DNA of 64,000 nt from Branchiostoma floridae (Eukaryota; Chordata; Leptocardii; Amphioxiformes; Branchiostomatidae). Numbering within the stretch: the first letter of the stretch is position 1; each line of letters begins with the position of its first letter. The position numbers and the translations under genes were made by a program. The notes below the pieces were generated by a model. It was given only the letters and a program-made list of their open reading frames with translations, had not been told where the DNA came from and searched no databases. This document shows positions 45,701 to 60,200 of this stretch, one piece after another. Location of the stretch: assembly GCF_000003815.2 (NCBI RefSeq), contig NC_049992.1:11236753-11300752 (forward strand), written 5' to 3'.

Positions 45701-48700
45701 TATGGTATTACCGCGAAATTAAATCCCCTCGAACTTAAATGTATTTACAGTATACAGGTCACATGGGTGCAGAGCTACCTCATGTTGACAATTCATTTAA
45801 AAAGATCATAACAAACTTTTAAGTTTGTTATGATTCTTATCTATGACATTGTCTGTGCACATTTCCTGTCAGATTAGGATTAGCACAGGTATACTGCCAG
45901 TGTGATGGCCCAGTATTGAATAATTGTCTTGCACTCGTTAGTTTTTGGGTTTGATCCTTGTCTGTGTCATACCAAAGACATTAAAAATGGGAAAAACGTT
46001 AAAAGATGTAATTATTAGATGTGTACTATTACTTTGGCGATATTTAATTGAAACCACTTTTTTATGCCTTAGAGTAAATCCTTTTATCTTAGGTTAGGAA
46101 CTCATGGGTTGTCAGCAAAGCATTCCACTCGTTTGATAAATTGCAAAAAGTAATGTCAACCCTTCCACACTCCCCCTGTCTGGGACTGTGCAGTGTATGT
46201 TGTTCTTTGGTCTGGGTTAGCAGACATTGGGGTCATGCTAAAGATAAGGATCTGACAAGCTCTTTGGCTGCCATGTGGTTTCTTTAGGGGATTCTGAGCA
46301 CAGCTACATGATTAAACGCAACTCTGATCTAACTCTGATAAATGTGTCAGATGGAAAGAATATTTGTTTTGCCCAATTTGCATTGAATTTTTGGACGTAT
46401 ATATTTCTTAATTTCCACCGGTTAAAATGATGTCCGAAGATTACTCCCTACTTGCAAACATGGCAATACCCCAAAGATACCCTTCGACAGGGTGTGGGCC
46501 ATGCACTGAAGCTTGAAAATAGTGTAGCTGTCCTCTAGGTAAGTTTCTTAGATTTTTGTCATCTTAATTTTGAACGTTTTCTGTGTGATGATCAGAAAAG
46601 CTTAAAAGGAATCAAGGTGCTATTAGAACTGTGACATTTCAAAATGGCCTTACAGATCTTGCATCCCATTGAAAACTTGTATTTACCATTGGTGCCCTGT
46701 TAACAGCTTACATGCATAAAATCTTATTCTATTCTTTTCTATTCTAAAAGTATGCGGTTCTATGTTCTTGCAGCCAACATGAGTTGTTCATTTGGAAGCC
46801 CAGATTCAGAGTGTGGTTTGTCACGTTACTACCCTGAAGACATATCGGTCATACCACTGTCTGCTTGTAACAAGGATGTAACAAATTACCTAGCTACATT
46901 AGGTCTCAGTGGACGTGGCCACGGTCAGACAGACCTGAGCGAGCAGGACCTCATTCTGAATAGATCAGGGCGATTTGGGTTGTCTGAGGAAGAAAAGAAC
47001 AACTTGACAGTATGCCCAAAGCATCGGTATGACCTGACAACACGCTGGACCGGAGGCAGGAGAAACACATGTGCTCACCCTGAACACGTAGGCAGGAAAA
47101 CTGCCCTGAAAGAACCAAGGCGTGTGCCAATGTTTCTGTCTACACAGATGTACAGGACATACAACACAGTAGTGCCAGTTGGCTCTGCCATGTGCAATCC
47201 ATGCAGGAAGCGAGCAGTTAAGGATGCAGAAAGGGACGTGGAAAGACCCACTGGTTCCCAGGATCTTTCGTCCGATCAGCCTGGACCAAGCTCATATCCG
47301 CAAAGTACCATGGGACCACCGTCACAACCAGTAGGGACTGCTGCATCTACTTCAACTGCTTTAAAGGCCACCTCCCAAGTAAGCTCCAGCGAGTCGTCAT
47401 CAGTCATATCGGAGACTCCTATCGTTGAAACGACGTTTGAGTCACAGAGCAGCTCAACAAGCGAAGGAGAAGCGAACATTAGCACTTGGGTCGATGAACA
47501 ACATCAACAAGAGCAGAACAGGGAAGCCCTGAACAAAGCTGTAGATCAAATCACCGAGGGGAGAATCAGTCCTCTGCGATCCAGTCTTAACACTCCATGG
47601 GAAGAAGTAACTGAAAGGCAGCGAAACTACTATCTGAAGAAAACAAGAGAAGTTATGTCAGCGACAATGAGCGTCATTGCTCCAGGCCAAGAATCAGATC
47701 TGTGGCGGAGTCTTGTTCAAGCACCGCCGCTATATGAAGAACCTCCTGCAAAAAAGAAGATGTGGGACCAGCAAATGGTGCAAACCTTGGTGAAGGCCTA
47801 CCAAGAAGCAGACACGTGGCAGACAAGGCAGCAAATCCTATCGCTGTTTGCTGACGATTATACTAAGGACGAGCTTCAAGAACTCATACCTGGACTTTCC
47901 AAGTGGCGCATCGATCAGGCTAGGGCGCATGCAAGTGAGTCAGGCCCAGGAAAACCCGTCCAGCAACAACCCATATACCGGACCAGACTGAACCCGGTGA
48001 AGACTGACCATTTTCTGGCTTTTCTCACGCAGCTCCATCTCCTGCAGGATGTTGTATATGGAACTAAAACCATGAAGCTGGACTCAGGAGAAGTGATAAC
48101 AATACCTGCCGCTATCCGCACAATCATCCCTTCCCGAATCATCCAACAGTACTCACAATACTGCACCAGCGCCAACTTCCAACCTCTGCCGGACAGAACC
48201 CTTTTCAAGATTATAGAGGTATGTGCTGCACGGCAGCAGAAGTCCTTGCAGGGTCTGGATTACATCTCTACTGAGGGAGCCGAGGCATTTGATGCAATGT
48301 GCAGTGTTGTAGATTCCCTTGTCCAGAATGGCGCGTCTGCAGACTGGGCAAAGACTGTCACGCACAAGCTAAAGGAAGGAAAGCGCTACTTCAAAACGGA
48401 ATACAAGACGCATGTAAAGCTGGAGGACAGATGTGGTGACCACTGCATTGCATTTGCCCTGAGTGAAAAGGGCAAGGAAACATTGTCAGTGAGATGCAAC
48501 CACAGCCATGAGATCGCATGTGAACGATGTAGTGAGATAGACAGCAGTCTTCTTGAAGTGCAAAAGATGATTGAGGAAGAAGGCCTCCTCACAGAGGAAC
48601 ACAAGAGTCGACTATGTTTTACCTTTGAGCAGTCATCTTCCGCCATTTACAGCTGGAAGTCCCATTTACTGCGAGCAGTTAACCAGGATCTTGCCAAACA

Positions 48701-51700
48701 ATCTGCTTTGCAGCAGCTAGATACAAAGTCGGCTCTGATAGTTATGGACTGGGCAATGAAGTTCCTGCCATTGAAGTACAGGGAGCAGATGACAGACTTC
48801 TTTGGAAAGCGTGGAAGGAGCTGGCATGTGTCGGCAGTAATCACGAAGGGAGACGAAGGCAAGTATGACGTCGAGTGCTTTGTCCACATTTTCAACAACT
48901 GCCGACAGGACTGGTCAGCTGTCTGTGCTATTCTGCAAAGTGTGCTTCAGACCATCAAGTCCGAGAATCCTTCGCTGACAAATGTGTTTTTGAGATCGGA
49001 CAATGCAGGGTGTTATCACTGTGCTCCGCTGATCTTGTCTCTGCCAGCGATCGGTAAGAAAACTGGCATCTCAGTTCTGCGCTTCGACTTCTCAGACCCT
49101 CAGGCAGGCAAGGACATTTGCGACCGCAAGATAGCATCCATGAAGACTCACATAAGAAGGTATGTCAATGAAAAACATGATGTCTTAACAGCTGAACATA
49201 TGAAAGAAGCGCTGGAGTCCCATGGAGGCGTCAAGGGCTGTAGAATTGCTGTGGCGCAAACAGATGAGGCGAACAAAGAGCAAGCAAGACAAAAATGGGA
49301 GGGTGTCAAATCATGGAACAATTTCATGTTTGAAACTGATGAAGACATACGAGTCTGGAAAGCCTTTGGCGTTGGGGTCGGAGAAGTGGTTACCTTTGCA
49401 ACAGTGCCACAGACACATGACCTTCCAACCCTGACAATCACAGCACCGTTTGGTCCCCCACAGTCACACACGAGCCACATAACAACATCAGCAGGTGGGA
49501 CAAAGTCAGCGTTGTTCTGCTGCCCTGAGCCAGGATGTGTGGCAGCCTTCAGCTCAGCGAACAAGCTAGAAGACCACATGGATGTTGGAGAACACTGTAA
49601 AGAACTGGAGCGAGAGTCTACATACGACAAAATACGCAAGCAGTGGGCTCAAGCAGTGACTGGAATAGCTCATGGCCCTGGCCTAGCCTCACAGTCACTT
49701 GGAGAAGGATCCGGAGTTGGCGTCGGGGGATCCGCCCGAGTTGTCAATGAAGGCTGGGCAATCCGGACTGTGAAAGGCGGCCAACGGATGTCAGACAAGA
49801 TGAAGACCTACCTAACTGACATTTTCAATCAGGGGGCGAAGTCTGGACAGAAAGCTGATGCTGTGCAAGTGGCCCATGAGATGCAGCACGTTAAGGGAGC
49901 TGATGGGAAGCTGTTGTTCCAGCCCAACGAGTGGCGCACAGCCAAGCAGATTACAAGCTATTTTGCAAGACTTTCAGCAGCACAAAGACAGAAAGAAAGC
50001 ACAGAATCAGAGAACACTGACATGGAAGCGATAGATGAGGAAAGCGAGTGGCAAGAGCTGCGAAAGACAGTGTATACTAGCATTGACTACAGCCATCCTG
50101 TCATGTTTGAAGACATTAACTTGTGCGAACTGGCTAAAACCAAAGGTCTCAAATCGCTAAAGCTAAAGCAACTAAAGTGCATATCAGATCATTTCCATCT
50201 ACCCATTACAGGTTCCATGGCGAGGAAAGTCTCTTTCATACAGGCATTAGAGAACATCCTATCCACATGCACATGTGCAAGTTGATTTGTTTTTAATTTG
50301 ACAGCATAATGACAGCATCAAGGTTTGTAGCATAACTTTTACAACCTTTAACAACATGTCAAGTTCAAGGCCTGGCCAGAATCTGTCACCAATTACAATT
50401 TAAAATTTACTTCAGATCCAGCTTATTGTACCATTCCAACAAAACTGAACTTGTGCATTTGTGAAAATGCGGTTCAACAGTGTGTTGGTGTATTTTTCAG
50501 ATAGTGCGCTCCATTGTGATATGGTTATACATGTATATGTTTGTTGTTTGTTTGTGTCTATATTTAGAGGCTTGTAGGTTTGTCATAAACTTAATGTTTA
50601 TGGTCTGTCCTTATGGTGATAAATGAATGAACAGTCATAGCAAATCATTGGTATACTACAGTTTGTCCTTAGTAGTATACCTGTACGTAAGGGGTAAAGC
50701 TAAAGTACATGTACAAATGACTTATGTACATGTATTCTTTTCAAAATAGCCTTATAATTGACCTTTGTTATGGTGTTATTTCTAGAATTTTCAATATGTA
50801 TGAAGTAGTTCTGCATCCATGTGCCCTGTGTATTAAACAGTTTTGCATTCTTGGAGTACTGGTAACCCCCATGTACAGCCTTTTTTCATTGTGTAGGACA
50901 TATAAGTTATAAGCATTGATTTGGCAAGGCACCTACTTAATGACATTAGAAAGCAAAAATGAAAATGTGTAAAATCAGCATAATTCCTAAGTCAAGTAAC
51001 CTTATGTCCCCCATGCAGAGCCCCAAATTTATATTGCTAAATAATTGTAGCATTTTATGATAGTTATGTATGGTTTCCAAACACTTACACAACAATTTTC
51101 CATAACTTATCCCCATAGCAACACATCATTTCATGATTTGATATAGACCAAAATCCGAAAAATCCCCATACAGACCCCCCTCTCACGGATCGCGTTATGT
51201 ATGGCCCAATTAGATGACGATTGTTTTTTAATAAGTTGATGTTCCTCTGTCCAACAACATTGAAACCATTCACCAGACCCACTGGGTATAGAAAATATTC
51301 CGCCTTAAAAAGAACTAAAATTCACAGAGATGAAAATTCTGCTTTTAGTGGTTCTAGTAACCCCCAAGTACACCCTCTCAAGTTCAATGTTTCATCTTCA
51401 ACTTTTGGTCTGTGAAACTAGGGAGTCCATGCTGTATGAAAACACAAAGATTATATTCTCATCGTTATCACATTTATTAGCGTAGCCATCGCAAGTTCGG
51501 TAATTTTCAGTCATAAATTGTTGGATTTTCGAGGGTCTCTGAGGGGGGTCCCATATCTCCACAATGAAAAATAGCTGGAGGGTTTTAACTATATGGCTGT
51601 TCATAGTTCCACATACCTATCACACATACAAAGTATGAGCCGATTTGGCCGACCCCCATCTTCCGGCCCCTGCCTGGTTTTGCCTGGTTTTCTCGTGCAA

Positions 51701-54180
51701 TGACTCTTAAAACTAGTTATGTGTTTTTGAACAGACGTGCCCCAGTAATATTTGAAATCAATTTGGTACGGAATCCGGTAACTGCCTACGGTAACCTATT
51801 TGCTGACACACACGGTCGCCAAAGGGTAAACTGTATTTAGATTTAAAACCTCGTTAAGTTTTACATGCTATATTATGCGTGGAAATTACGCAGACTCTTT
51901 AGCCTCTCCTCATCAGTTATTAGTGGACTGATTAGACATAGATAAGTGGATTATCTTGTTATCGCTGTTAAAGGCGTCTTCGTTAACCCCTCGAGCAACA
52001 CCATCAATCCACGAAGCGTTCCAATTTAAATCGTCCTAAGTCTCGCCGACTGCATGTGACAGGTATTCAGCTGATGAGGGTATTGTATTGCATTTCTATC
52101 AGGAACCGCATCAACTTATTGATTGATACTTCACCTTCATTTCATCAGCAGAAAATACTATCCCTTACGAAGGTTATGATAAATGTATAAGGTAATTAAT
52201 GATGATGGTCTGAATTACACTTTTGAAAATCAACTGTATCATGTAAACAGAGTATGAGGATAGAAAACATCAAAACTAGCTAATTGGTTCTCGCAACAAC
52301 GCCCACTTTCTTTGCTCGGGAACGAACTTTTGACATAGTTACATTCAGCTTCATAGGTTTGATGAAGGTTTTATTTCGTTAACTTAGTTTAACAATGGTT
52401 AAAGGTATACTATACGGTACATTGTCTTCATCGCAGTATAGCAGAACAGTTTGATTAAGTATGCTTTACTTTTTATCAAGAAAAAGCAAAATGTCAACTA
52501 CTATATTCATTGAAAGACAAACTAGCAAGTTTAGCTCCGAAAAATCGATCACGCTCCTGAAATTGAACAGCGACTGCCTGCGGCACTGCAGTAAATATCA
52601 CAGGAGTGATTAACTACTACAGGACTCATCTTTAGTGCCAGACGTGCTGCGAGAATCTAATGTTTTAACTTGCTTGGTTAGAGGGTAGTTCCGGGCCTTC
52701 CAAAAACACGTTTAGACAAGATTTCTGTATCATAGCCTTTTTATTACCTCTCAAATTACTGATGAGAATGATTATATACCAACGGTTCGTGAATAATGAA
52801 TATTTAGGAAAGGGTATTAGCAATTTAGACAAATCTAATAACGCATATTTCTTTCCTTAAGTATGTGCCAGATATGTCAGTGTCTCGTCTTGCATTTTGA
52901 TAGACAGAATATGAAAGGTAGAATGTTGAAGACTACAATATTATGGATACCAAAATAGTCCAAATCCTTCTATGGGATCAAATAATTTGCATGACATTGT
53001 ATAGAAACAGAGTTAGGCAAAAACTAGCCAGCTTCACTATGACAATGAACCACACGTATCACCTTCATGAGGTGTGATACGTAAGGATAATACATACAGT
53101 GATGATAGGAGATGCCAGGATGTGAACGACTGTGCTGTGAAGTTTAGTCTGTTGCTTCCAAGCAAGCTGTAATGAAAAACAAACATTGATATTAAGGTCA
53201 GTAGCTATCCTGGAGTAGACAGTGTGATTGAGACTTCATTGTGACGGCCTTATTATTTATTTCTTAATGAATACCTTGTTGCAATGGGGGTGATTTGAAT
53301 ATTACAACCAAGATTATGCATTGGATGTGTTGACGGAACACGTAAAGGCAAATAGATATAATTAATGCTTCACACATAACGCAAATGCTCTGTGAAGCTA
53401 CCCTATAATATTCGTACGTGTATTTAGCAATAACACAAGATTCACAATTTGCAAGATTGGCCTCATTTTCGGTTGCTAACTTAAACTCATGAGCAATTTC
53501 GTCTAAACGCTACATTCAAGATTCAAGATGCAATATTATATTTGATAATTGCACGTCTTTAGATAAGATATTGCAATAAGTAATGAGGGATTTATCTTAA
53601 CCTGGTATCAAACGTGACAAGTGATGTAATGTTTGCCAATGGGATTAGAAGGGAATCAGGTATAGCCACGGTGGAACTTTTTTCAACATATGATATAAAG
53701 ATACGGGATGCTAATGTGGGGCTAGATAAGGACTTGTAATTGAGAACATACAGTTTTCTGGTTGTCTTGTGAATCATGTCTGGCAGCTGCTCAAGGCCCT
53801 TCTGTACACAGGAAACTGTGTCCTCCAAGCAGGAACAAACCACCGGGCAGGTCTTGGCTAAAGGGAGGAACAGTGCAAACTGTCAACTGTCACTCATCAA
53901 GGATTAAAAGGTGCTACAGAGATATCAAATGTGAACCTAACGATTAAAATTATTTTGCCGGAGAGAACACTGACCATTTAGAAATTACCTATTAGTAGTT
54001 ACACAATGGAAATGTGTTGGCATAGACATTGGAGTGGTGTGGTGTATGGTATAATTCATGTTCATAACATAATTGGAAGAAAAAAAGCTTAAAAGAAGTA
54101 CTTTTATAAGTATTAAAAAGTTACTAAATTCATGTGGTATTTGTGGAGTCTGAAAAAAAGGTTCGCGTGTGTGTGTGTGT

Positions 54181-54219
<39 letters not shown>

Positions 54220-57200
54220 TGTGTGTTTGAACCTACCATCTTTTTGCATTGAGCAAAGCACGTGAGTTGGCACCCGTCTGTAGCATTCCGTCGTTGCCGC
54301 CTCCCACCTCTTTCCCGTTCCCTCTTCTTTTTCCAAAACGTTACAAGTGGCTGTTCCTTCTTCCTTTATTTGCATGAACACTTTCGGTTCAGGAAATCTG
54401 GGCCAACATTGGTCGAGGTACTCTTCTATCTGTGGCAGTTTGTCGGTGTGGTTTACCAAAACGACCGTTCCTCCAACATCAGTACACTTGTCATCATAAT
54501 TTATTTCTTGTCCTTTTAGCCGGTAAAGTTTCAGACATGTGGATCCAACCAGAGTCCATCCTTCGTCGCATCCTAAAGAGATATAAGTTTATTGGTATAT
54601 CATGTACTCTAAATTCCATTTTGATATAAATTTACTTTAACTGCAATACTATGCCATTTCTATATTTACTACCATAAATGAATGTCTATGTGACATTATG
54701 TATATTATTGATATGTAAGACCTAATAGAATTGGAAAGGTTTTATTGATTTTAAGAGCTTTTTCCCATAGCATATTTGTGAGAAATGTAGACGGTCAAAA
54801 GGCTTAGAAGGGTACAGTTCGTAAACAGTTAATGTTTTCTTAATATTTGACAGTGTTATGACGTACCTCTTGCGCCAGCCTTACAGATAAAGTTCCTGCC
54901 AGCACGCGGATAGTCACACGGTACAGGGTACCACCGTGTGTCCATGTCCCCCTCCTGCCGCCCTGTCGTCATCAGCGTACAGGTCCGGGCAGCCTTCCCC
55001 TGCCCGGTAGGCTCGGGCGGCCTCCCCTGCCACCTCGTGAACCTAACGGCAACACTGCAATCTCAGCATGTAGCTTGATGTACTACTTCCAACTTAGCAA
55101 AGGGCATTGAGTAATGTGACGTAACTGCATGGTAATCTGATGTCCATTTCTACACAAAGGTTAGAGGTATTAAAATGTTCCAAAAGAATTATCAGCGTCG
55201 TAATTGCGATGTGGTAGTTCCTTTCATCGTACAAAAGTACAAGGTCAGGATTAAGATAGGAGGAATGACTGATGTGGTATATTATCCCTACATTTAGGTT
55301 GAGATTATAGCCCACCCGAACCAATGTCACTTGTCCGCCACTGAATTGAAGTTTGGACCCAGGTTTACCTTATCGTATCCATCACGCCTGAATCATAACT
55401 TTTTACTGCTTCGATATGAGAGCCATAAAATGGCGAGATGTGACCAGAGACCGCGGACATCTATCACTACGTACAAGTTAAGCCTACTGGAGTCGATTTG
55501 GCTCCTCTTTGGACTCCATTGAACCGACTACATCATTTACCAAGTTTTGTAAAACCCAGAATAATGGCTGAGATTCCACCTCAAGGTTTTGTTTCATACT
55601 TGGTAGCAGGGGTTGCTGGAGATTTGTGGGGCTTGGCATACTCTTTGACAAGACAGTCAGCACGCCAAGCACGTCTCCGGAATTCGGAACATCAAATATT
55701 CAAACGGCTCGTTTCTGAGAAGGACGGCTCCTGTATCCTGAAATCCCTTTATCACGGCTTTTCGTCTGGAAACTAATCGGTTATACGGAGAGCTAAGATC
55801 ACTGGAGTCACTGAGTTGCTTCATTTCCATATCGCAGCCACTTAGCAAATTAAGAAGCCTGACGAACGGAAGCTTTGAAGTGGCTTTGATCAAAAGAGTC
55901 GTTAATTCTTTTGAAAAGCAGCTCTAAGAGCAGGAGTGAGGTGCATTAAGTCGAACAAATTTCTTTGCGAGGGTATCAAAATCTCTTAACGACGAAGTCT
56001 TGTAGTTAATCAGTCGTTCCATAACTTGAAGGAGAGTGAAGCACAAGAAGGAAGCATGTTCATTTCGTACAACTTTCAATGATGAATTTGGTATAAAATC
56101 AAAGAGACGTCCTTGCGAATGAGCATTTTGAAAAGTTTTAATCCTTGATGTCTTAATTTTGTTGTGCTGCTATTGTGCAATGCTCCACAAAAGAATGGAC
56201 AAGATGCACAGAGCAGACCGGCAATCGATGTGCTCCTCCAACATTTTGTTTTCATGATTGCGATGTCTATCAATTACTGCCTGCATACGCATGGAGTCTA
56301 TGTTAAAAAGACAAATGAACAAAGAGCGTCAATCCAATCTCGTATGGTTCATGTTCACTATGCTGACTGTAGCGATCCGTCAAACGCTGACCTACTCGGC
56401 GAGAGAGCTGCAATAAATCTGACCACAGCCTATATTGCTGGTGAAATTGATATCAGTACCAGTACCCTTAATATAACAGTTCAATCAAGGCAGAAATGAA
56501 TAGGGAGTTTTGAAATTTACACACCTCGCTGTGTGTGCACATACCACTAGAATACGAAGTAACCTTAACGGTAGTAATGGCCGTTGAGATCAACCAATGG
56601 GCCACAAATATGATTTCGTATCTTATTAAGCAAGGTGGCCCATATACTGTATTGTTGAATTAGATTTCATTTGTTATTAATGATTTAACTAATCTCCAAG
56701 CAGATCTTGCTTGGCATAAGACGGTATACGTATCATAAGCTGGGGAAGGATCGAGTTTAGGCGGCAGAGGAGTAAATTGGCCACGCGTGGCCAATTCACT
56801 CCTCTGTCGGCTAAACTCTTTCCCCAGCTTATGATACTGTCTTATACCACGCAAGATCTGCTTGGAGATTGGATTTAAACTAAGCGGCAGTGGATTGTTC
56901 AGTTCAGTTCCGTTTATTAGAGTTCATTCCTTGACAAAGACTGGTGCCGTTCAGTCGAAAATTTGGACGAGTCTAATTGGATATCACAGTTAAACTGGTT
57001 TAACTACAATGCTACTCACGTGACGTCACTCCCATCAACCCATGCGTACGTTCCCGATGTGCCTTTCGACCGTAAGCCAATGAACGCTGTTATTGGTGTA
57101 CTCCCACCGGCAATCAAGCTTTCTCGGGCCAGCCTCTCGATGAACTTCATCTCGTACGGACTCGTGATGCTCGCGAGAGTTGCGCCCATGTCGCTGCATC

Positions 57201-60200
57201 GCTGCTGTGCGGACTCCCACCACAGCGGTACCTGACTGGCTAAAACCTGGTAGCAGTTCCCTCTGTAGTGGGTAAATCCAGGCTCGCACAGCTCCTCAGA
57301 CAGGTACACGTCTGGAGCAGAGGAGAGTTGTTTAAGTGTTTTGGTGCAGGTAGTGTCAGAATAAAGGTCATGTGGAGAGGTACAATAAACTTCTCGCAAG
57401 CCTCAAAGAGAACAATGTTTTTCGTATAGTTCAGAGCACAAGATATAGGGTAGCTCACCGTCAGGAACTTACGCCGAGAGGCAGATAAATGTAGCAATAT
57501 AAACTGTTATGCTGAAGTATATGTATGACGATCTAACCTTATAGTGAACAGTTGCATTGACTCGCATAGGTAGATAAAGTAGTGTTCATGAAAGTTACAT
57601 TATCTTCTATGGAGCTAGGAATATTGTACGAATAAGACCAATCTTATTTCCTGGCATAACATATAATACCTACTATGCCCTAGCCATTAGATCGTAACGA
57701 ACACCCGATATAATTGACTGAGGACCCTTTCTACAAGCTGCTGCCGCTCCGCTAGTGCAATTATGTACCCTGTTAGGGCGGCGTGCCATCTGCCGTCTCG
57801 ACCAAGTGATTGCTCATAAACCTACCTCCAACCGAAAGTTTTCTACTTTAGTGCTTTTAGGTTTTATATCACCACGGATTGATTATCCTACACCTAGATA
57901 GGGCTACGGTAAAGCCTGTGCGGGTATATCACCGCGGCGTCCTGTATTGCAATCTGATGTTTTGGGATTTTATGACCCCCAGGACGGTGCGTAACGTCAA
58001 AAGGCTATAGATACACACAGCTTTGCGGCACATAAAGGGTAGCAAACTTAATTGTTTCTCCAATGAAGAGATGGGAGGGTAGGTCTGCTTTTTCCAGCCA
58101 TGCCAGGTAGCCAATCCCATGTGTGTCTTGTATGTAGACGAACATTAATAGGATACCTATATAAATACTGGACCTCTGTGAGTAGGGCTGAAAGATAAGG
58201 ATCGTCATTTGGCATTATTTTTCTAAATTGAATTAGTTTTTCCTTGATAAAAGCAAAAGGCGGGCGCCATGGGTTCCCGATTGGGACTTTTCTTCTGCTT
58301 GATCAAGTGAACAGGTCTCAACAGTCTGACAAGGTCAAAATCAAAACTGAAATACAAAACAGACAGTGATGTAATGTACTGTGGAGTCGGTGTCAAGTGC
58401 CATTTGCATATACGTACCTAGTGATTATGTCGCGTGCGGTGAAAACGATAAGAAGGAGAAAGTAGGAAGGAAGTTTTGATTTGGAAACTTTAAATGGCAC
58501 CCATCAGCATACAACGACATGTTGCATGCCACGCATACAATGACATTCAACAGAACAGGTCTATTGCACATTTTTGTTTGAACACAGGCACACACGCAAT
58601 GAACCAGGTCCAGAGCCTGAAGCCAGGTGACGATTTGAGCACAGCTCCATCAGGTGGCCTTTGGTCATGCCCGGCGATCTAACCTCTACCCATCACGGTG
58701 TGGCATAGCCACTCCGAGAAACCCCGAGACTGCCGTGTAGTCCCGGATCAATTTCACACTTTGTTGCCTGTAGAGATGGATCGTTTTGTCCCGTGATGAA
58801 TGGTCTGGGTGGAAGGTAACACCACCTGGGAGCTAATTAATGACCCCCTAACCACGGTTTGGCAGAAAAGGACTACTTTTCAGCACGCTCAATCTTTAGC
58901 ACTCAGCTCAAAATATTGGACAGAACCACCCGTTTAAAGTATGGCGGATTTCGAACTTTAATAATCCTTTCACACTGAGTCAGAATCGACGAAAATGTCA
59001 AAAGCACAATCCCTTCATTCTTTGTAATCACCACAGCTGTCATAAAACATAGTACATTGACCTCTAGGACTTGTAGTTTAAACTTTTCTTACTTTTGTGA
59101 TACTATTATATAACCTAAGTTGGCAAAGAAGAGCAAAATGCAACTTAACTGTATAGTATTAGTATCATACTCACGTATTACGAGTACGTAAAAGGCATCT
59201 ATCTTTAAACGGAATTTAGAAAATGTCGTGAATTTGAAATAAATGTTTTAATTTGCAGGTTGTCATTTGAAGGTTGGGCCAATGTTATTTGTGCTTAATA
59301 TCATTATTCACAATTACGGCAGAAGTAACCAATTACCTTCCATATGCTTGACAAAGGTTGCCTCCTCTTCCATCCAGTAGTGAGCCACAAATCTGGTTTC
59401 AGTACCGTTCTGGCCCTTGGAGAGTTTAATCAGAACTTGATTTGTTGTGGATAAGTAAGGAAAGATGTCATAGTTTTCTGTCAGCTCGTTTGTCGTCTGA
59501 AAACCGCCATTTTTAGCTCCCTCCAAGATGGTGACGTAGTCATCGACGTCACCGTCGGACCTCAGTCTGATTGGCTGGAAGAACATCAGGATGCTCTGAC
59601 CCAGTGGAGAAGTCACGAGCCACTCACATGTAGTGGCTGAAGAATTTGTCGGCGAGAAGATTGTTCCGCAAGAAGCGTCCAGGTTGACACGTGGGCCACA
59701 GGTTGTGGTCTGTGATCTTACGCACTCTGGAAGAAGAAAATAAGATTTATTAAAAGATAAACAAACGAAACCGCTACACAGTAAGATTTGTTAAAGCTAG
59801 ACACGTTGTAGATGTTGCTTTTCTGTGCTAGGCATTTTCTATTCTATTTTTGTATTGGTCGCAAAATAGCGAATCATAAGTCTCAATTCCATTCTAATCA
59901 AGGAGCAACTTGTAAAAGTACACAATATGGTTTATCAAGCGCGACCAGCGGCTTTGCCTAAGTTACTGTGGGATTTCGTAGCCTAATAGGGCCTTCACAC
60001 GGAAATCGAATTAGCAGGAATCAAGCCGAACCAGCCGGAATGAAGTATTTGCAAACTTCGTGTCACATTCGGGACCATTCGGGTGGGAATTCCGAATGGG
60101 CCTTAAATCCCCTTCACACGAGAAGGAATGAGCCGGAATGCCGTCAGAATGAAAATTCTTGTCTATTCCTGTGAATTCGTAGTGCATTCTAGACATTCTT

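Larger units (their letters stand above)
44734..51710. mobile_element. 7-kb DNA transposon with TTAA target duplication
   Basis: TTAA at 44734-44737 and 51707-51710 bound an element whose ends read GAGTCATTGCACGA in inverted orientation. The terminal inverted repeats run about 700 bp (44738 to about 45440; about 51000 to 51706) and are highly similar over their whole length; the right one has a 9-bp AAACCAGGC duplication near its tip. Between them is one intact 1177-codon plus-strand ORF, antisense to the host gene. TTAA duplications are typical of piggyBac and Kolobok, but the protein does not resemble piggyBac. Nearly intact ends and an open ORF indicate a young, possibly active insertion. 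Confidence 0.88.

Noticed and set aside
45018..51415. Identical small open frames of 64-75 codons near 45.1 and 51.2 kb
   Set aside because: They are the two terminal inverted repeats of the transposon read in each direction, not genes.
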